The notes under the pieces are model-generated. The model made no database searches and was not told the DNA's origin. It saw nothing but the letters and a program-made list of their open reading frames with translations. From assembly GCF_001427285.1 (NCBI RefSeq), contig NZ_LMFV01000002.1, forward strand, positions 33,280 to 97,279: a stretch of DNA of 64,000 bases, written 5' to 3'. Both the position numbers and the translations under genes were made by a program. The first letter of the stretch is position 1; each line of letters starts with the position of its first letter. Positions 27,091 to 37,975 of this stretch are shown here, piece after piece. The stretch is from Mesorhizobium sp. Root552 (GTDB taxonomy: Bacteria > Pseudomonadota > Alphaproteobacteria > Rhizobiales > Rhizobiaceae).

Positions 27091-27094
27091 GCCT

Positions 27095-28033
27095 TTACTG
27101 GGAAGGCACGATCGGAGCCGCAGGCTTGTGGCTCAGCATCGACCAGGAATACATCGCAAGCGCCATCCAGATGAGGCCGAACGCGGCGGCGTCGATCATC
27201 CCGAACGGCTCGTGGAAAACGAACACCGCGATCAGGAACACCATGGTCGGCGCGATGTATTGCATGATGCCAAGCGTCGAGAATCGCAGCAACTTTGCGC
27301 CGAAGGCGAACATCAAAAGCGGCACCGCTGTGATCGGCCCGCAGCCTAGCAACAGCGCCGTGTCCTTCCAGTTGCCCGACACGAGATGATCCTGTCCGTT
27401 CGCCATCAGCCACAGCACATAGATGCTGGCCGGAATGGCGAGGATCATGACTTCGAGCAGGAAGCCCTGGCTTGGCCCTATCGGCAGCGTCTTGCGGCAA
27501 AAGCCATAGGACGCGAAGGAAAACGCGAGCACCAGCGAGACCCAAGGCAGCTTGCCGCTCTCATAGGTAAGGATCGCAACCGCGATTACGGCAAGCCCTA
27601 CCGCCACCTTCTGCAGCCTGTCGAGCTTCTCGCCAAGCAGCAGCGCGCCCACCATCACGTTTACCAGCGGGTTGATGTAGTAGCCAAGCGCCGTTTCAAC
27701 GGTACGGTCCACCGCTATCGCCCAGACGTATAGGCTCCAGTTGATAGTGATCAGCGTTGCGGTGAGTGCCCCCATGGCCAGCATGCGTGGCGAACGCAAG
27801 GCCGCCTTGAAATCTGCCGTGCGGCCAAGCCAAACGAGCACCACTGCGGCGATGGGAACCGACCAGATGATCCGGTGCGCGACCACTTCGATCAGCGGCA
27901 GATAGGCCACCGCCTTCATGTACAAAGGCAGCAAACCCCACAGGAAATAGGCCAGGAAGGCCAGCACGAAGCCGCGCTGCGCGCCCTTGCTGTCGACCTG
28001 CGGTTGAATCATGTCAGTTGCCATTGCGCCCAT
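27095..28033 (-). CDS. rarD: RarD-type EamA transporter
   Basis: 312-aa membrane protein with ten helices. Typical RarD features are F-L-A-Y-F-L-W-G-L-L-P-L-Y in the first helix, H-R-I-I-W-S and Y-Y-I-N-P-L-V-N-V. RarD proteins are named from chloramphenicol sensitivity, and the natural substrate is unknown. Several in-frame starts exist (28081, 28033, 28024); 28033 follows GAGG at suitable spacing. Confidence 0.9.
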   Translation of the reverse strand: MGAMATDMIQPQVDSKGAQRGFVLAFLAYFLWGLLPLYMKAVAYLPLIEVVAHRIIWSVPIAAVVLVWLGRTADFKAALRSPRMLAMGALTATLITINWSLYVWAIAVDRTVETALGYYINPLVNVMVGALLLGEKLDRLQKVAVGLAVIAVAILTYESGKLPWVSLVLAFSFASYGFCRKTLPIGPSQGFLLEVMILAIPASIYVLWLMANGQDHLVSGNWKDTALLLGCGPITAVPLLMFAFGAKLLRFSTLGIMQYIAPTMVFLIAVFVFHEPFGMIDAAAFGLIWMALAMYSWSMLSHKPAAPIVPSQ

Positions 28034-28119
28034 ATGAGCCTCGGCGCAGCCAAGGACCATCGCAAAGTTCTGATGGGTCAATGATCTCCCGCTGATGGCT
28101 CAACCAGGTTGGCAGCGCT

Positions 28120-29742
28120 TTATTCCGCAGCCACCAGCCCGGCCAGTTCACGGTTCTTCATCAATTTGAAGACGATGGAATCCATCAGCGCCTGGAACGA
28201 AGCATCTATGACGTTGTCGGAAACGCCGACGGTCCACCAACGCCCGCCGGTTCCATCCTGCGACTCTATAAGCACTCGGGTTATCGCCTCGGTGCCGCCA
28301 TTGAGGATACGCACCTTGTAGTCCACCAGCTCAAGATCGGCGATCTCGTTCTGGTAGCGGCCGAGGTCTTTGCGCAGCGCGATATCGAGCGCATTGACCG
28401 GCCCGTGCCCTTCCGCCACAGACATACGGGTCTCGTCCTCGACCTCGATCTTCACGATAGCTTCCGACACCGTCTTGATGTTGCCGTTGGCGTCAAAGCG
28501 ACGCTCGACCATGCAGCGAAAGCTTTCCACCTTGAAGAATTCCGGCACCGTGCCGAGCGTGCGGCGCGCCAAAAGTTCGAAGCTCGCATCGGCGCCCTCA
28601 TAGGCATAGCCTTCCGCCTCGCGCTCCTTCACCAGCGCAATCAGCGTATCGAGACGGTGGTCGTCACGCGCGACCTCGATGCCGCGGCGTTTAAGCTCGG
28701 CGAGGAAATTGGCCTTGCCGCCCTGATCGGACACCATCACGCGACGGCGGTTGCCGACGCTTTCCGGCTCGACATGCTCGTAGGTCTTGGGTTCCTTGGC
28801 GAGCGCCGAGGCGTGGATGCCGGCCTTGGTGGCAAAGGCGGAAGCGCCGACATAAGGGGCCTGCGCTTCCGGCGCGCGGTTCAGCAGTTCGTCGAAAGCC
28901 CGCGACAGGCGCGACAGGCCGGTCAACCGCTCCGCCGTGATCCCGGTCTCGAAGCGTTCGGCATAGGCGGGTTTCAGCACCAGCGTCGGAATGATGGTGA
29001 CGAGGTTGGCATTGCCGCAGCGCTCGCCGATGCCATTCAGAGTGCCCTGGATCTGGCGTGCGCCGGCCTCCACCGCGGCAAGCGAATTGGCCACCGCCTG
29101 ACCGGTATCATTGTGGGCGTGGATGCCCAGATTATCGCCCGGAATGCCGGCCGCGATCACCTTGCCGACGATGTCTCGCACTTCGGACGGCTGGGTGCCG
29201 CCGTTGGTATCGCACAAAACGATCCAGCGCGCGCCCGCGTCATACGCCGCCTTGGCGCAGGCCAGCGTATAGGCGGCATTGGTCTTGAAGCCATCGAAGA
29301 AATGCTCGCAATCGACCATCGCTTCCTTGCCGGCGGCAACGGCTGCCGCGACGGAAGCCCGGATCGCCTCGAGGTTCTCTTCCTCGGTGCAGCCGAGCGC
29401 CACGCGCACATGATATTCCGAGCTTTTCGCGACATAGCAGATTGCGTCCGACTTCGACTGGAGCAGCGCCGCAATGCCCGGATCGTTCGAGGCCGAGACG
29501 CCAACGCGCTTGGTCATGCCGAAAGCGACAAAGCGGGAGCGAACGGTGCGCTTGTGCTGGAAGAAGGCGGTATCGGTCGGGTTTGCTCCCGGATAGCCGC
29601 CTTCGACATAGTCCATGCCGAAATCGTCCAGCAGTTTCGCGATCGCCGTCTTGTCCTCGACCGAGAAGTCGATGCCCGGCGTTTGCTGGCCGTCGCGCAG
29701 CGTCGTGTCGAAGAGATAAAGGCGCTGTTTCATGGCAGACAT
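28120..29742 (-). CDS. cimA: Citramalate synthase
   Basis: 540-aa enzyme condensing pyruvate and acetyl-CoA to (R)-citramalate, the threonine-independent entry to isoleucine. The HMGL-like TIM barrel starts with L-Y-L-F-D-T-T-L-R-D-G-Q-Q-T-P-G, followed by the H-A-H-N-D-T-G metal site (about residue 210) and a C-terminal LeuA-dimer regulatory domain (about 390-535). The Y-V-E-G-G-Y-P-G-A segment supports citramalate rather than isopropylmalate synthase. Last gene of the cysS operon, 7 bp after pip. The start may be 29742 or the ATG three codons later. Confidence 0.92.
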   Translation of the reverse strand: MSAMKQRLYLFDTTLRDGQQTPGIDFSVEDKTAIAKLLDDFGMDYVEGGYPGANPTDTAFFQHKRTVRSRFVAFGMTKRVGVSASNDPGIAALLQSKSDAICYVAKSSEYHVRVALGCTEEENLEAIRASVAAAVAAGKEAMVDCEHFFDGFKTNAAYTLACAKAAYDAGARWIVLCDTNGGTQPSEVRDIVGKVIAAGIPGDNLGIHAHNDTGQAVANSLAAVEAGARQIQGTLNGIGERCGNANLVTIIPTLVLKPAYAERFETGITAERLTGLSRLSRAFDELLNRAPEAQAPYVGASAFATKAGIHASALAKEPKTYEHVEPESVGNRRRVMVSDQGGKANFLAELKRRGIEVARDDHRLDTLIALVKEREAEGYAYEGADASFELLARRTLGTVPEFFKVESFRCMVERRFDANGNIKTVSEAIVKIEVEDETRMSVAEGHGPVNALDIALRKDLGRYQNEIADLELVDYKVRILNGGTEAITRVLIESQDGTGGRWWTVGVSDNVIDASFQALMDSIVFKLMKNRELAGLVAAE

Positions 29743-29749
29743 CCGACGA

Positions 29750-31200
<1,451 letters not shown>

Positions 31201-31276
31201 TGCAAATCCTCGAAAACGCCGTCAGCGAGCCGATTCAGCAAAAGCCGGCAAGTGGCTGATCGCAGAGTCATTTTTC

Positions 31277-31660
31277 TCATGCCGGACCATGACATACGGC
31301 TTCGATATTGTTGCCGTCGGGATCGAGCACGAAGGCACCGTAATAGTTGGGATGGTAGTGCTCGCGCACTCCCGGCTTGCCGTTGTCGCGGCCGCCAGCA
31401 TCCATCGCCGCCTCATAGAATGCGTCGACTTCCTCGCGCTTGTCGGCGGTAAAGGCATAGTGCCGGCCCGGCCCGCTCTCCTTGCTCTCGTGCAGCCAGA
31501 ATTGCGGCCTGTCGTAGCCGTATCCGCCAACCTTGGCGCCGCCGGTAAACTCCTCCGGCACCATCATCACCAGCGATGCGCCAAGAGGCGCCAGCGCCGC
31601 GTCATAGAATGTCCTCGAAGCCTCGAAATCGGTAACAGGAATTCCGGTATGGTCGATCAT
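31277..31660 (-). CDS. VOC-family (glyoxalase/bleomycin-resistance fold) protein
   Basis: 127-aa single-VOC protein starting [11 protein letters not shown], with the metal-binding His near the start and E in G-N-N-I-E-A-V at the end. Substrate unknown. The ATG at 31660 overlaps the cysS stop (ATGA) and has GGGAGGTGAAG before it, so it is translated by coupling with cysS. Confidence 0.87.
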   Translation of the reverse strand: MIDHTGIPVTDFEASRTFYDAALAPLGASLVMMVPEEFTGGAKVGGYGYDRPQFWLHESKESGPGRHYAFTADKREEVDAFYEAAMDAGGRDNGKPGVREHYHPNYYGAFVLDPDGNNIEAVCHGPA

Positions 31661-33108
31661 CGCTTCACCTCCCATATTGTGATGCGTTCGCCCGTTGCAG
31701 GGTCCTTGCCGTCCTTCAACTGGATGCCTTGCGCCAGAAGTTCATCGCGGATGCGGTCGGCCTCGGCCCAGTTCTTCTCGGCGATAACTGCCAGACGACG
31801 TGCAATGGAAGCTTCGACCACGGCATGGTCAACTTCCGCGCTGACGTCAAAGCCGAAGAACTCCAACGCAGTCTTGAGCGAAGATGCAGCCGGCGCGTCG
31901 CCGTCACTAGCTTCACTTGCCAACTGAGTCAGGTGTTGAAACGCGCCATAAGTCGCCAGATCGTCCGACAGGTGTTCGATCACGCCGTCGGGTAGTTTCC
32001 CCTCACCCTCGGCAAGATCGGCTGCGCGCTTCCATTTGCGCAGCGTATTTTCCGCTTCCTCCAGCTTGCGCACGGAAAAATCGATCGGCTCGCGATAGTG
32101 CGTCATGAGCATGGCAAGGCGCAGCACCTCGCCCGGCCACTTGCGCCCGCCGAAGGTGTCCGTCTCCAGCAATTCGTTGATCGAGTAGAAATTGCCGAGG
32201 CTCTTCGACATCTTCTGGCCTTCGACCTGCAGGAAGCCGTTGTGCATCCACACATTGGCCATAGCATGCGTGCCGTGGGCGCAGCGCGACTGGGCGATTT
32301 CGTTTTCGTGGTGCGGGAAGATCAGGTCCAGCCCGCCACCGTGGATATCGAACACTTCGCCGAGATAGGCCGAGGACATTGCCGAGCACTCGATGTGCCA
32401 GCCGGGCCGGCCCCTGCCCCAAGGCGAGTCCCACCCCGGTTCTTCCGGAGACGAAAGCTTCCACAAGACGAAATCGCCGGGGCTTTTCTTGTGTTCGTCG
32501 ACCGCGATGCGGGCACCGGCCTGCTGTTCGTCAAGCGGGCGTTTCGACAACTGTCCATATTCGGGCATGGAGCCCGTATCGAACAGGACTTCGCCTGCCG
32601 CTTCATAGGCATGGCCGCGTTCAATGAGAGATTGAATCAGGCCGATCATGTCGGTCTTGCCGTCTGGCCTGGGCTGCACGAATTCCGTTGCGCGCGGCTC
32701 GAAGGTCGGCGGCAGGCAGCCGAGCGACGCCACATCCTTGTGGAACTGGTCGGCGGTCTTTTCCGTCACGCGGCGGATCGCCTCGTTGAGCGAAAGCTTG
32801 CCGGAAGCGATGTCGGCCCCGAAGTCGCGCAGGGCGCGCGCGTTGATCTTGTCATCGACGTCGGTGATGTTGCGCACATAGGTGACATGGGCCTCGCCAT
32901 AGAGATGGCGCAGCAGGCGGTAGAGCACGTCGAACACGATGACCGGGCGCGCATTGCCGATATGGGCGAAGTCGTAGACCGTCGGGCCGCAGACATACAT
33001 GCGCACATTGTCGGGATCGATCGGAGCGAAATCCTCCTTCGACCGGGTCAGGGTGTTGTAGAGGCGCAAGCCCTTGGAACCGGGTTTTCCTGCAACTGCC
33101 TTGGACAT
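31657..33108 (-). CDS. cysS: Cysteinyl-tRNA synthetase
   Basis: 483-aa class I aminoacyl-tRNA synthetase charging tRNA-Cys. The HIGH-type motif F-A-H-I-G-N lies near residue 49, the zinc site includes C-G-P-T-V-Y (Cys) and the H-H-E-N-E region, and the KMSKS loop is intact (G-Q-K-M-S-K-S-L-G). GGAAGGGGATGA precedes the ATG. First gene of the cysS-VOC-GFA-pip-cimA operon. Confidence 0.97.
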   Translation of the reverse strand: MSKAVAGKPGSKGLRLYNTLTRSKEDFAPIDPDNVRMYVCGPTVYDFAHIGNARPVIVFDVLYRLLRHLYGEAHVTYVRNITDVDDKINARALRDFGADIASGKLSLNEAIRRVTEKTADQFHKDVASLGCLPPTFEPRATEFVQPRPDGKTDMIGLIQSLIERGHAYEAAGEVLFDTGSMPEYGQLSKRPLDEQQAGARIAVDEHKKSPGDFVLWKLSSPEEPGWDSPWGRGRPGWHIECSAMSSAYLGEVFDIHGGGLDLIFPHHENEIAQSRCAHGTHAMANVWMHNGFLQVEGQKMSKSLGNFYSINELLETDTFGGRKWPGEVLRLAMLMTHYREPIDFSVRKLEEAENTLRKWKRAADLAEGEGKLPDGVIEHLSDDLATYGAFQHLTQLASEASDGDAPAASSLKTALEFFGFDVSAEVDHAVVEASIARRLAVIAEKNWAEADRIRDELLAQGIQLKDGKDPATGERITIWEVKR

Positions 33109-33489
33109 TCATCCCCTTCCCGGCTTTGGCCGGTTGAAAAAAGCGCACAAAGATCAGCCTGGCTGGCCGGTTCGTTTGTCCACTCTGGAAGAAAGATGAG
33201 GCGAAAACGTCCGGGCCAGCGCGAAGCTAGCCGATAATCGAAATGCCACAAATGGCAAAAGACGTTTCCATGGCGCGCTTTATCGCTTTCGCCCCTGTTG
33301 CAGTCAAGCCGCAAAATTGGCCGGAAATGCCAGTTTGCCGCAAGACCGGCGCAAGCGAAAGATTTTATTAAACATGTAAGTACAGCCTCGACCTCAGAAG
33401 CGCGGCTATTGCGTCGAATGTCACGATTTGGTCCGATTTGGTCGTCATGACCCCCCGCTCCAAGTGAAACCAACCCGAAGGAAAGAACA
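33109..33489. other. 381-bp intergenic region between cysS and a small + strand gene
   Basis: No gene is supported here. The region holds divergent upstream sequences for cysS (minus) and the 50-aa gene (plus). Visible details: a small inverted repeat TGCCA-caaa-TGGCA (33244-33257), an AT-rich patch around 33361-33375 that could contain a -10 box, and a perfect direct repeat GATTTGGTC at 33425-33433 and 33435-33443, about 50 bp before the small gene's start. Confidence 0.5.
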
Positions 33490-33642
33490 ATGTCTCGAAA
33501 ACCGGAAGCAAAGCGACCCAAGCAACCAGTACTGGCCAACCAATACCGCGCCATCGGTCCGGCAGCGATCGTCGCAGCCCTGCTCCACAGCACCAAGAAG
33601 AAGAAGCCCGTCCAGAAGTTCCTCTCGCCGCGCGTTGCGTGA
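33490..33642 (+). CDS. Small basic protein (50 aa), hypothetical
   Basis: A 50-codon frame starting M-S-R-K-P-E-A-K-R-P-K-Q-P and ending in L-S-P-R-V-A. It is strongly basic at both ends with a short hydrophobic middle (I-G-P-A-A-I-V-A-A-L-L). A good ribosome-binding site (AAGGAA) lies 6 bp before the ATG. I believe similar short proteins occur in Rhizobiales, but no function is known. The short length makes it easy to miss in automated annotation. Confidence 0.6.
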   Translation: MSRKPEAKRPKQPVLANQYRAIGPAAIVAALLHSTKKKKPVQKFLSPRVA

Positions 33643-33754
33643 CGATCCGGGTGGCGGCATGATTTGCCGCTGAAGAACCAAAACCAGACGTCTTGCCAGT
33701 TCCGTCAGTCGAGCGCCCAATCGGGTGGCTTTATCGCGTGGTCTGGCCACGTTG

Positions 33755-34522
33755 CTAAAACAGCGTCATCTGATCGTCATCGGCGCCGGGCTTCCGGCGC
33801 TTCGGTTTCTCGGGCTGGGCCAATGCCTCGCCCGTATCCCGCTCCTGTATTTCCGGGCCGGTGTTGGCGACCTTGTTGACGAGGCTGGACACCGGGATCG
33901 CCTCGAAGAAATCAGGCTCGGCCGGCTTCAGAAGATCCGCCACATCGCGCGGTTCCTGGCTGCGGCAATCCAGCCAGCGGGAAAAATCCTGCTCCTCGAT
34001 CACCACCGGCATGCGCTGATGGATATGGCCGATGTCGGCGTTGGCGCTCGTCGTCAAGATAGCGCCTGTGTCCATCTCCGAGCCGCCCGGCTCGGCATAG
34101 GCTTCCATCAGCCCGGCAAAGGCGACAAGCCCGCCGCGCTTCGGCCGCACCCAATAGGCCTGCCCCTTCTTGCCGCCAGCCTGCTGCCATTCGTAGAAGC
34201 CTGACGCCGGCACCAGCGCACGGCGGTGGCGCATGGCGGTGCGGAACGAAGCCTTGGTCGCCGCTTCTTCCGAGCGTGCATTGAACAAAAGCGGAAACGC
34301 GCGGGTGTCCTTGACCCATGACGGCAACAGCCCCCAGCGCACCAGCATCGCCTGCCGGTCGGGCAGGTTCGACCCCGGCGGCTGCGGCGGACCCGACAGA
34401 ACCATCATGATCGGCTGCGTCGGCGCGATGTTGTAGCGCGCCGGAAATTCCTCCACCTCGCCAATCCCCATGAAGGCTGCCGTCTGGTCGGCAGTTGCGG
34501 TCAGGGCAAAGCGCCCGCACAT
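33755..34522 (-). CDS. SRAP-family DNA-protein crosslink protein (YedK/HMCES)
   Basis: 255-aa protein that shields abasic sites in single-stranded DNA by forming a covalent bond through Cys2. All key residues are visible: C2 (M-C-G-R-F), N81 (N-A-R-S-E), E111 (G-F-Y-E-W) and H168 (I-H-Q-R-M-P). The C-terminal tail is rich in Lys/Arg. The start is fixed because Cys2 must follow Met. Confidence 0.93.
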   Translation of the reverse strand: MCGRFALTATADQTAAFMGIGEVEEFPARYNIAPTQPIMMVLSGPPQPPGSNLPDRQAMLVRWGLLPSWVKDTRAFPLLFNARSEEAATKASFRTAMRHRRALVPASGFYEWQQAGGKKGQAYWVRPKRGGLVAFAGLMEAYAEPGGSEMDTGAILTTSANADIGHIHQRMPVVIEEQDFSRWLDCRSQEPRDVADLLKPAEPDFFEAIPVSSLVNKVANTGPEIQERDTGEALAQPEKPKRRKPGADDDQMTLF

Positions 34523-34649
34523 GGCTCAATCCTCGATTTGCGTGTTCAGCCTCAAGGTGGCGATGGAAGTATCCCGGCGCAACCGCTAAAGCTGCCTGAG
34601 ACCAGCCGTCCACAAAAGGCTCCGGCTTCGCAATCCAGAAAGGGACCTC

Positions 34650-35117
34650 GTGCCTGAAATCCCCGCCGTTTCGGTCGCGCTCGTGCGTGGCGATCGCGTC
34701 CTCCTGGTGAAGCGCGCGTTGCCGCCCTCGCAAGGGCTCTATGCGTTTCCCGGCGGCAAGGTCGAAGCCGGCGAAACGCTGGAGCAAGCGGCGCGGCGCG
34801 AACTGATGGAGGAAACCACGCTTAGCGGCGTTTCTTTCCGGCCTCTGGAAACCATCTTCATCGAAGGCGCCCGCGACAACCATCCGGTCGACTACCGGCT
34901 GACCGTGTTCGGCGCGGATTACACCGGCGGCGAAGCTCTCGCCAGCGACGATGCCGCAACCGCCGCATTTTATACTCTGGCCGAGATGTCCGCCCTGCCG
35001 CTGGCGGATTCCGTGTTCGCCATCGCCGAGAGGTTGCTGGCCCCCGACACCACCAGAGCCGACGATGCAGAGATTGGTCTTGCAGCCGACAAATTGCTTG
35101 GCCACAAAGACGCATGA
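34650..35117 (+). CDS. Nudix hydrolase
   Basis: 155-aa protein with the Nudix box spanning G-G-K-V-E-A-G-E-T-L-E-Q-A and R-R-E-L-M-E-E, at about residues 35-57. It hydrolyses a nucleoside diphosphate linked to X; the substrate cannot be predicted. Starts with GTG preceded by AAAGGGA. It overlaps the next gene by ATGA, so the two are coupled. Confidence 0.9.
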   Translation: MPEIPAVSVALVRGDRVLLVKRALPPSQGLYAFPGGKVEAGETLEQAARRELMEETTLSGVSFRPLETIFIEGARDNHPVDYRLTVFGADYTGGEALASDDAATAAFYTLAEMSALPLADSVFAIAERLLAPDTTRADDAEIGLAADKLLGHKDA

Positions 35118-35491
35118 ACCGTGCTTCGCTTTTCCTTGTCGCTGCCCTTGCCGTTTCCGCCGTCCTGCCGGCGCGACCGGCGGTTGCCGTCGAAGCGCCG
35201 TTCGAGGCCGGCCTGATGCGGCTCGCCGAGGTGCTGGGTTCGCTCCACTTCCTGCGCAACCTGTGCGGCGAGGCGGGCAATGACTGGCGCGGGCAGATGG
35301 AAAAGCTGCTCGAATCGGAAAATCCAAATCCCGAGCGCCGCGCCCGCTTCATCGCCTCCTTCAATCGCGGCTATCGCTCCTTCAGCGAATCCTACAAGGC
35401 CTGCACGCCGTCCGCCACCGAAGCGATCAACCGCTACATGAAAGAAGGCGAAGCTTTGACCCGCGATATCGCATCGCGTTACGGCAACTAG
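35114..35491 (+). CDS. TIGR02301 family protein (periplasmic, unknown function)
   Basis: 125-aa protein with a signal peptide (about residues 1-25, ending A-R-P-A-V-A). The mature part is helical, with two cysteines (L-R-N-L-C-G-E and Y-K-A-C-T-P) and the family stretch F-N-R-G-Y-R-S-F. The family is restricted to Alphaproteobacteria as far as I know and has no assigned role. Its ATG overlaps the Nudix stop. Confidence 0.82.
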   Translation: MNRASLFLVAALAVSAVLPARPAVAVEAPFEAGLMRLAEVLGSLHFLRNLCGEAGNDWRGQMEKLLESENPNPERRARFIASFNRGYRSFSESYKACTPSATEAINRYMKEGEALTRDIASRYGN

Positions 35492-35526
35492 ACGCTTTCC
35501 TATCGGAGAAGCGCTGGCGAGGGGCA

Positions 35527-35805
35527 ATGGAGGAGTTGTTCGTCACATATTTGCCTGTAGCCGCCGTCATGTGGCTGGTCCTCCAGGTCGCGGCCTTGCG
35601 CACGCTCGACGGGCGTTGGCGAACAGCTGCATGGCTGCCGATTTACACCGTAGGGGCCGCAGTTGCAGTCGCTGTCCTTGGCTTCATGGCCGGCTCGAAC
35701 CTCGCCCCGATCTGGGTGGTCTTCGCCTTGCCGCTCTGTTTTGTCTGGATCGTTGCCCTTTGGATCGTCCGCGGCCTGGCATGGCTCGTTTCACGTTCGA
35801 CCTGA
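35527..35805 (+). CDS. Small membrane protein, hypothetical
   Basis: 92 aa with three hydrophobic helices (about residues 7-25, 33-55, 60-85) and little else. GAGGGG lies just before the ATG. No family recognised. Sits 35 bp after the TIGR02301 gene on the same strand. Confidence 0.65.
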   Translation: MEELFVTYLPVAAVMWLVLQVAALRTLDGRWRTAAWLPIYTVGAAVAVAVLGFMAGSNLAPIWVVFALPLCFVWIVALWIVRGLAWLVSRST

Positions 35806-35905
35806 AGCAACCAGTGCACATGGCCGCTGGCCCATCACGCGGACCTTGCCTGCGGCTGCCGGATGGGATTTCAATATCGGCGCAATCAAGGAGGCGCACT
35901 GCCAA

Positions 35906-36286
35906 ATGTTCAGTCACATTGTCGTCGGCACGAACGACATCGAAAAATCACGCAAGTTCTATGATGCAATCTTCGCGGCTGCCGGTTCCCAACCTGGAGC
36001 GATCGATGCGAAAGGCCGGCTCGTCTATTCCAAGGACGGTTGCCGCTTGCTCGTCACCAAGCCCATCGACGGCAAGGACGCTACCCATGCCAATGGCGGA
36101 ACCATCGGCCTGAAAATGGACAGCGCCGACGTCGTCAACGCCTGGCACGATGCCGGCGTGAAAAATGGCGGGACCTCGATCGAGAACCCTCCGGGCATTC
36201 GCGAATCCGCCGCCGGCAAGCTTTATCTCGCCTATTTGCGCGATCCGGACGGCAACAAGCTCTGTGCTCGTGCCGCGGTAGCGTAG
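35906..36286 (+). CDS. VOC-family protein
   Basis: 126-aa glyoxalase-fold protein starting M-F-S-H-I-V-V-G-T-N-D-I-E-K-S, with D-P-D-G-N-K-L near the end. Metal-site His is present in F-S-H-I, while the usual C-terminal Glu is not obvious (N-K-L-C-A-R), so it may bind rather than convert its ligand. AAGGAGG lies 12 nt before the ATG; a longer frame from 35663 is rejected because it overlaps the previous gene. Confidence 0.83.
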   Translation: MFSHIVVGTNDIEKSRKFYDAIFAAAGSQPGAIDAKGRLVYSKDGCRLLVTKPIDGKDATHANGGTIGLKMDSADVVNAWHDAGVKNGGTSIENPPGIRESAAGKLYLAYLRDPDGNKLCARAAVA

Positions 36287-36710
36287 CCGGAAGTCGCTTT
36301 GAGCCCGGGAATACGCCGAATCATGCCCAGCGCCTGCTGGCGTGGGCATGAGGGAAGTGCTATTCACCGGCCTACCTGCACGGACGATCAGCCCTCGACA
36401 GACATGGAATCGGGGCTGGGGTATTTCGGCATTGCGGCACCTCACCCAATATATGTATGAAGACGCGGTTAATTGCCCTTCGGCAAATTAACTTAAACCT
36501 TAGAGATCGATATCGTGCCGCATTCTGTTGCTGTATGGTGTTGGAATACGGGCCGAGTCAGCGGGACCATCCGGGAATTGTAAAATACGATCGAAATTTC
36601 GTTTTGATTACAATGCCCTACAGAAATCGCACAGCTTCGGCCAACAAGGGAACGCCTCAAGTTTGATCCTCGTATGAAGGGTCGGCGCTTGAAAAGGGTG
36701 GTAGTTGCGT
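36287..36710. other. 424-bp intergenic region with two hairpins, AT-rich
   Basis: No convincing gene. It contains a strong hairpin at 36322-36350 and a second at 36468-36492 (GTTAATTGCC/GGCAAATTAAC with one bulged A). The segment about 36440-36640 is clearly richer in A and T than its neighbours. Weak open frames cross it on both strands without ribosome-binding sites. It could hold a small RNA or the promoter of the next gene. Confidence 0.5.
36322..36350 (+). terminator. Hairpin downstream of the VOC gene
   Basis: CATGCCCA (36322-36329) pairs with TGGGCATG (36343-36350), and CGCC with GGCG inside, with one bulged G and a 4-nt loop. A 12-bp stem 36 bp after the stop is in terminator position, but no T-run follows. 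Confidence 0.4.
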
Positions 36711-36968
36711 ATGGAACACAGCGTAAACGATATCGACGCAATGGTCAGGGAAGAAAAGCGCCTGACCGCCGTCGAAAGCCACAATGAGGCTTGGGCCGAA
36801 GGCCTTTCGGCCGGAATCGAGCCCGAAATCATCGCCGAAGCCGCGCTCGAGACCGCTTTTGGCGAAATGTTGCGAACCAACGGCGAAACCGCGGCATTAG
36901 CCCTTCTCGACCGTATGCGCGAAAAGGTGATCGCCGGCGCGTTCGAGCCGGAACGCCTGCGTCACTAA
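36711..36968 (+). CDS. Small helical hypothetical protein
   Basis: 85 aa, mostly alpha-helical and acidic, with no signal or membrane segment (M-E-H-S-V-N-D-I-D-A-M-V; then A-E-A-A-L-E-T-A-F-G-E-M-L). AGGGTGG lies upstream of the ATG at 36711, and a TTG two codons earlier is in frame. It resembles uncharacterised short alphaproteobacterial proteins, but I cannot name a family. Confidence 0.6.
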   Translation: MEHSVNDIDAMVREEKRLTAVESHNEAWAEGLSAGIEPEIIAEAALETAFGEMLRTNGETAALALLDRMREKVIAGAFEPERLRH

Positions 36969-37032
36969 CGCCTGCCGTCAAACAGCTTTTGACGCATCTT
37001 TGGCCTTGGGGCATCATGCCGGCGTGAAGGAG

Positions 37033-37848
37033 ATGCGGGCATTGAATTTTCCACATTCAGGCAGGTTGGGCATTGTGCGGCTCAGCCTCATCATGCTGGC
37101 CGTATGCGCCACGACGACGCCTGCCCTTTTGGCAGCGGTTCTCCCTGCGTCGGCACTCAGCGAAATCAAACGCGAGGAGCTGCCCTCGACTGTCTCGCCG
37201 CCCGCCGACGATGACGGATCGCCCAATGCCGTGCCTATGCCGGACCCGATCGAGACGCCAAAGCCTTCGACGGAACAGCCTGCTTCACCGGAAGACAATG
37301 AGTCACCGGCGCAGGTCGATCCCGAATCGCCGGCGGAAGACGGCAGCATCGCCCGGCCGCATATCAACCCGGACGAGCCGCTGCCGGAAGTGGTCTACGA
37401 CCTTACCCGGCTGCCGGAACCGGTGCGCCGCATGCGCGACCTGATCGTCGAAGCCTGCAAGAGCGGCGATATCCAGAAGCTGAAGCCGCTGATCGGCATG
37501 GGCGACGATGCCACGCAACTGTCGCTGACCGATGTCGAAGGCGAGCCGATCGAGTTCCTGAAAAGCCTCTCGGGCGACACCGAGGGCCAGGAAATCCTCG
37601 CCATCATGGAAGAAGTGCTCAATGCCGGCTATGTCCATCTCGACGCCGGCACGCCGCAGGAACTTTATGTCTGGCCTTACTTCTTCGCACTGCCACTCGA
37701 CAAGCTGGACGCGCGCCAGCGGGTCGAACTGTTCAAGATCGTCACGGCAGGCGACTACGAGGACATGAAGCAGTTCGGCACCTACATCTTCTATCGCGTC
37801 GGCATCACGCCGGAAGGCAAGTGGGCGTTCTTCGTCGCCGGCGACTGA
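37033..37848 (+). CDS. Exported hypothetical protein with acidic Pro-rich linker
   Basis: About 271 aa. The N-terminus (about residues 11-42) is a signal peptide or anchor (L-S-L-I-M-L-A-V-C-A). A Pro/Glu/Asp/Ser-rich linker runs to about residue 118, then comes a compact helical domain (from V-V-Y-D-L-T-R-L-P-E to F-F-V-A-G-D). The start is uncertain: ATG 37033 lies directly against AAGGAG, while TTG 37042 sits 9 nt behind it, and GTG 37024 and TTG 37000 are also in frame. Unknown function. Confidence 0.7.
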   Translation: MRALNFPHSGRLGIVRLSLIMLAVCATTTPALLAAVLPASALSEIKREELPSTVSPPADDDGSPNAVPMPDPIETPKPSTEQPASPEDNESPAQVDPESPAEDGSIARPHINPDEPLPEVVYDLTRLPEPVRRMRDLIVEACKSGDIQKLKPLIGMGDDATQLSLTDVEGEPIEFLKSLSGDTEGQEILAIMEEVLNAGYVHLDAGTPQELYVWPYFFALPLDKLDARQRVELFKIVTAGDYEDMKQFGTYIFYRVGITPEGKWAFFVAGD

Positions 37849-37975
37849 TACGCCTTGCCATTGCTGTCAGGAGGCTTGTGCAGGAGCGTTGCTCCTGTCG
37901 CATGGATGCTTGCGGGGGCACCCTCGGCGGACTACGTAAGGCTGGTAGTTTGCAATATCAGGCCCCTTTTCATCC

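Noticed and set aside
36457..36666. 69-aa open frame in the AT-rich intergenic region
   Set aside because: No ribosome-binding site, Cys-rich nonsense-like composition, and the region carries hairpins instead.
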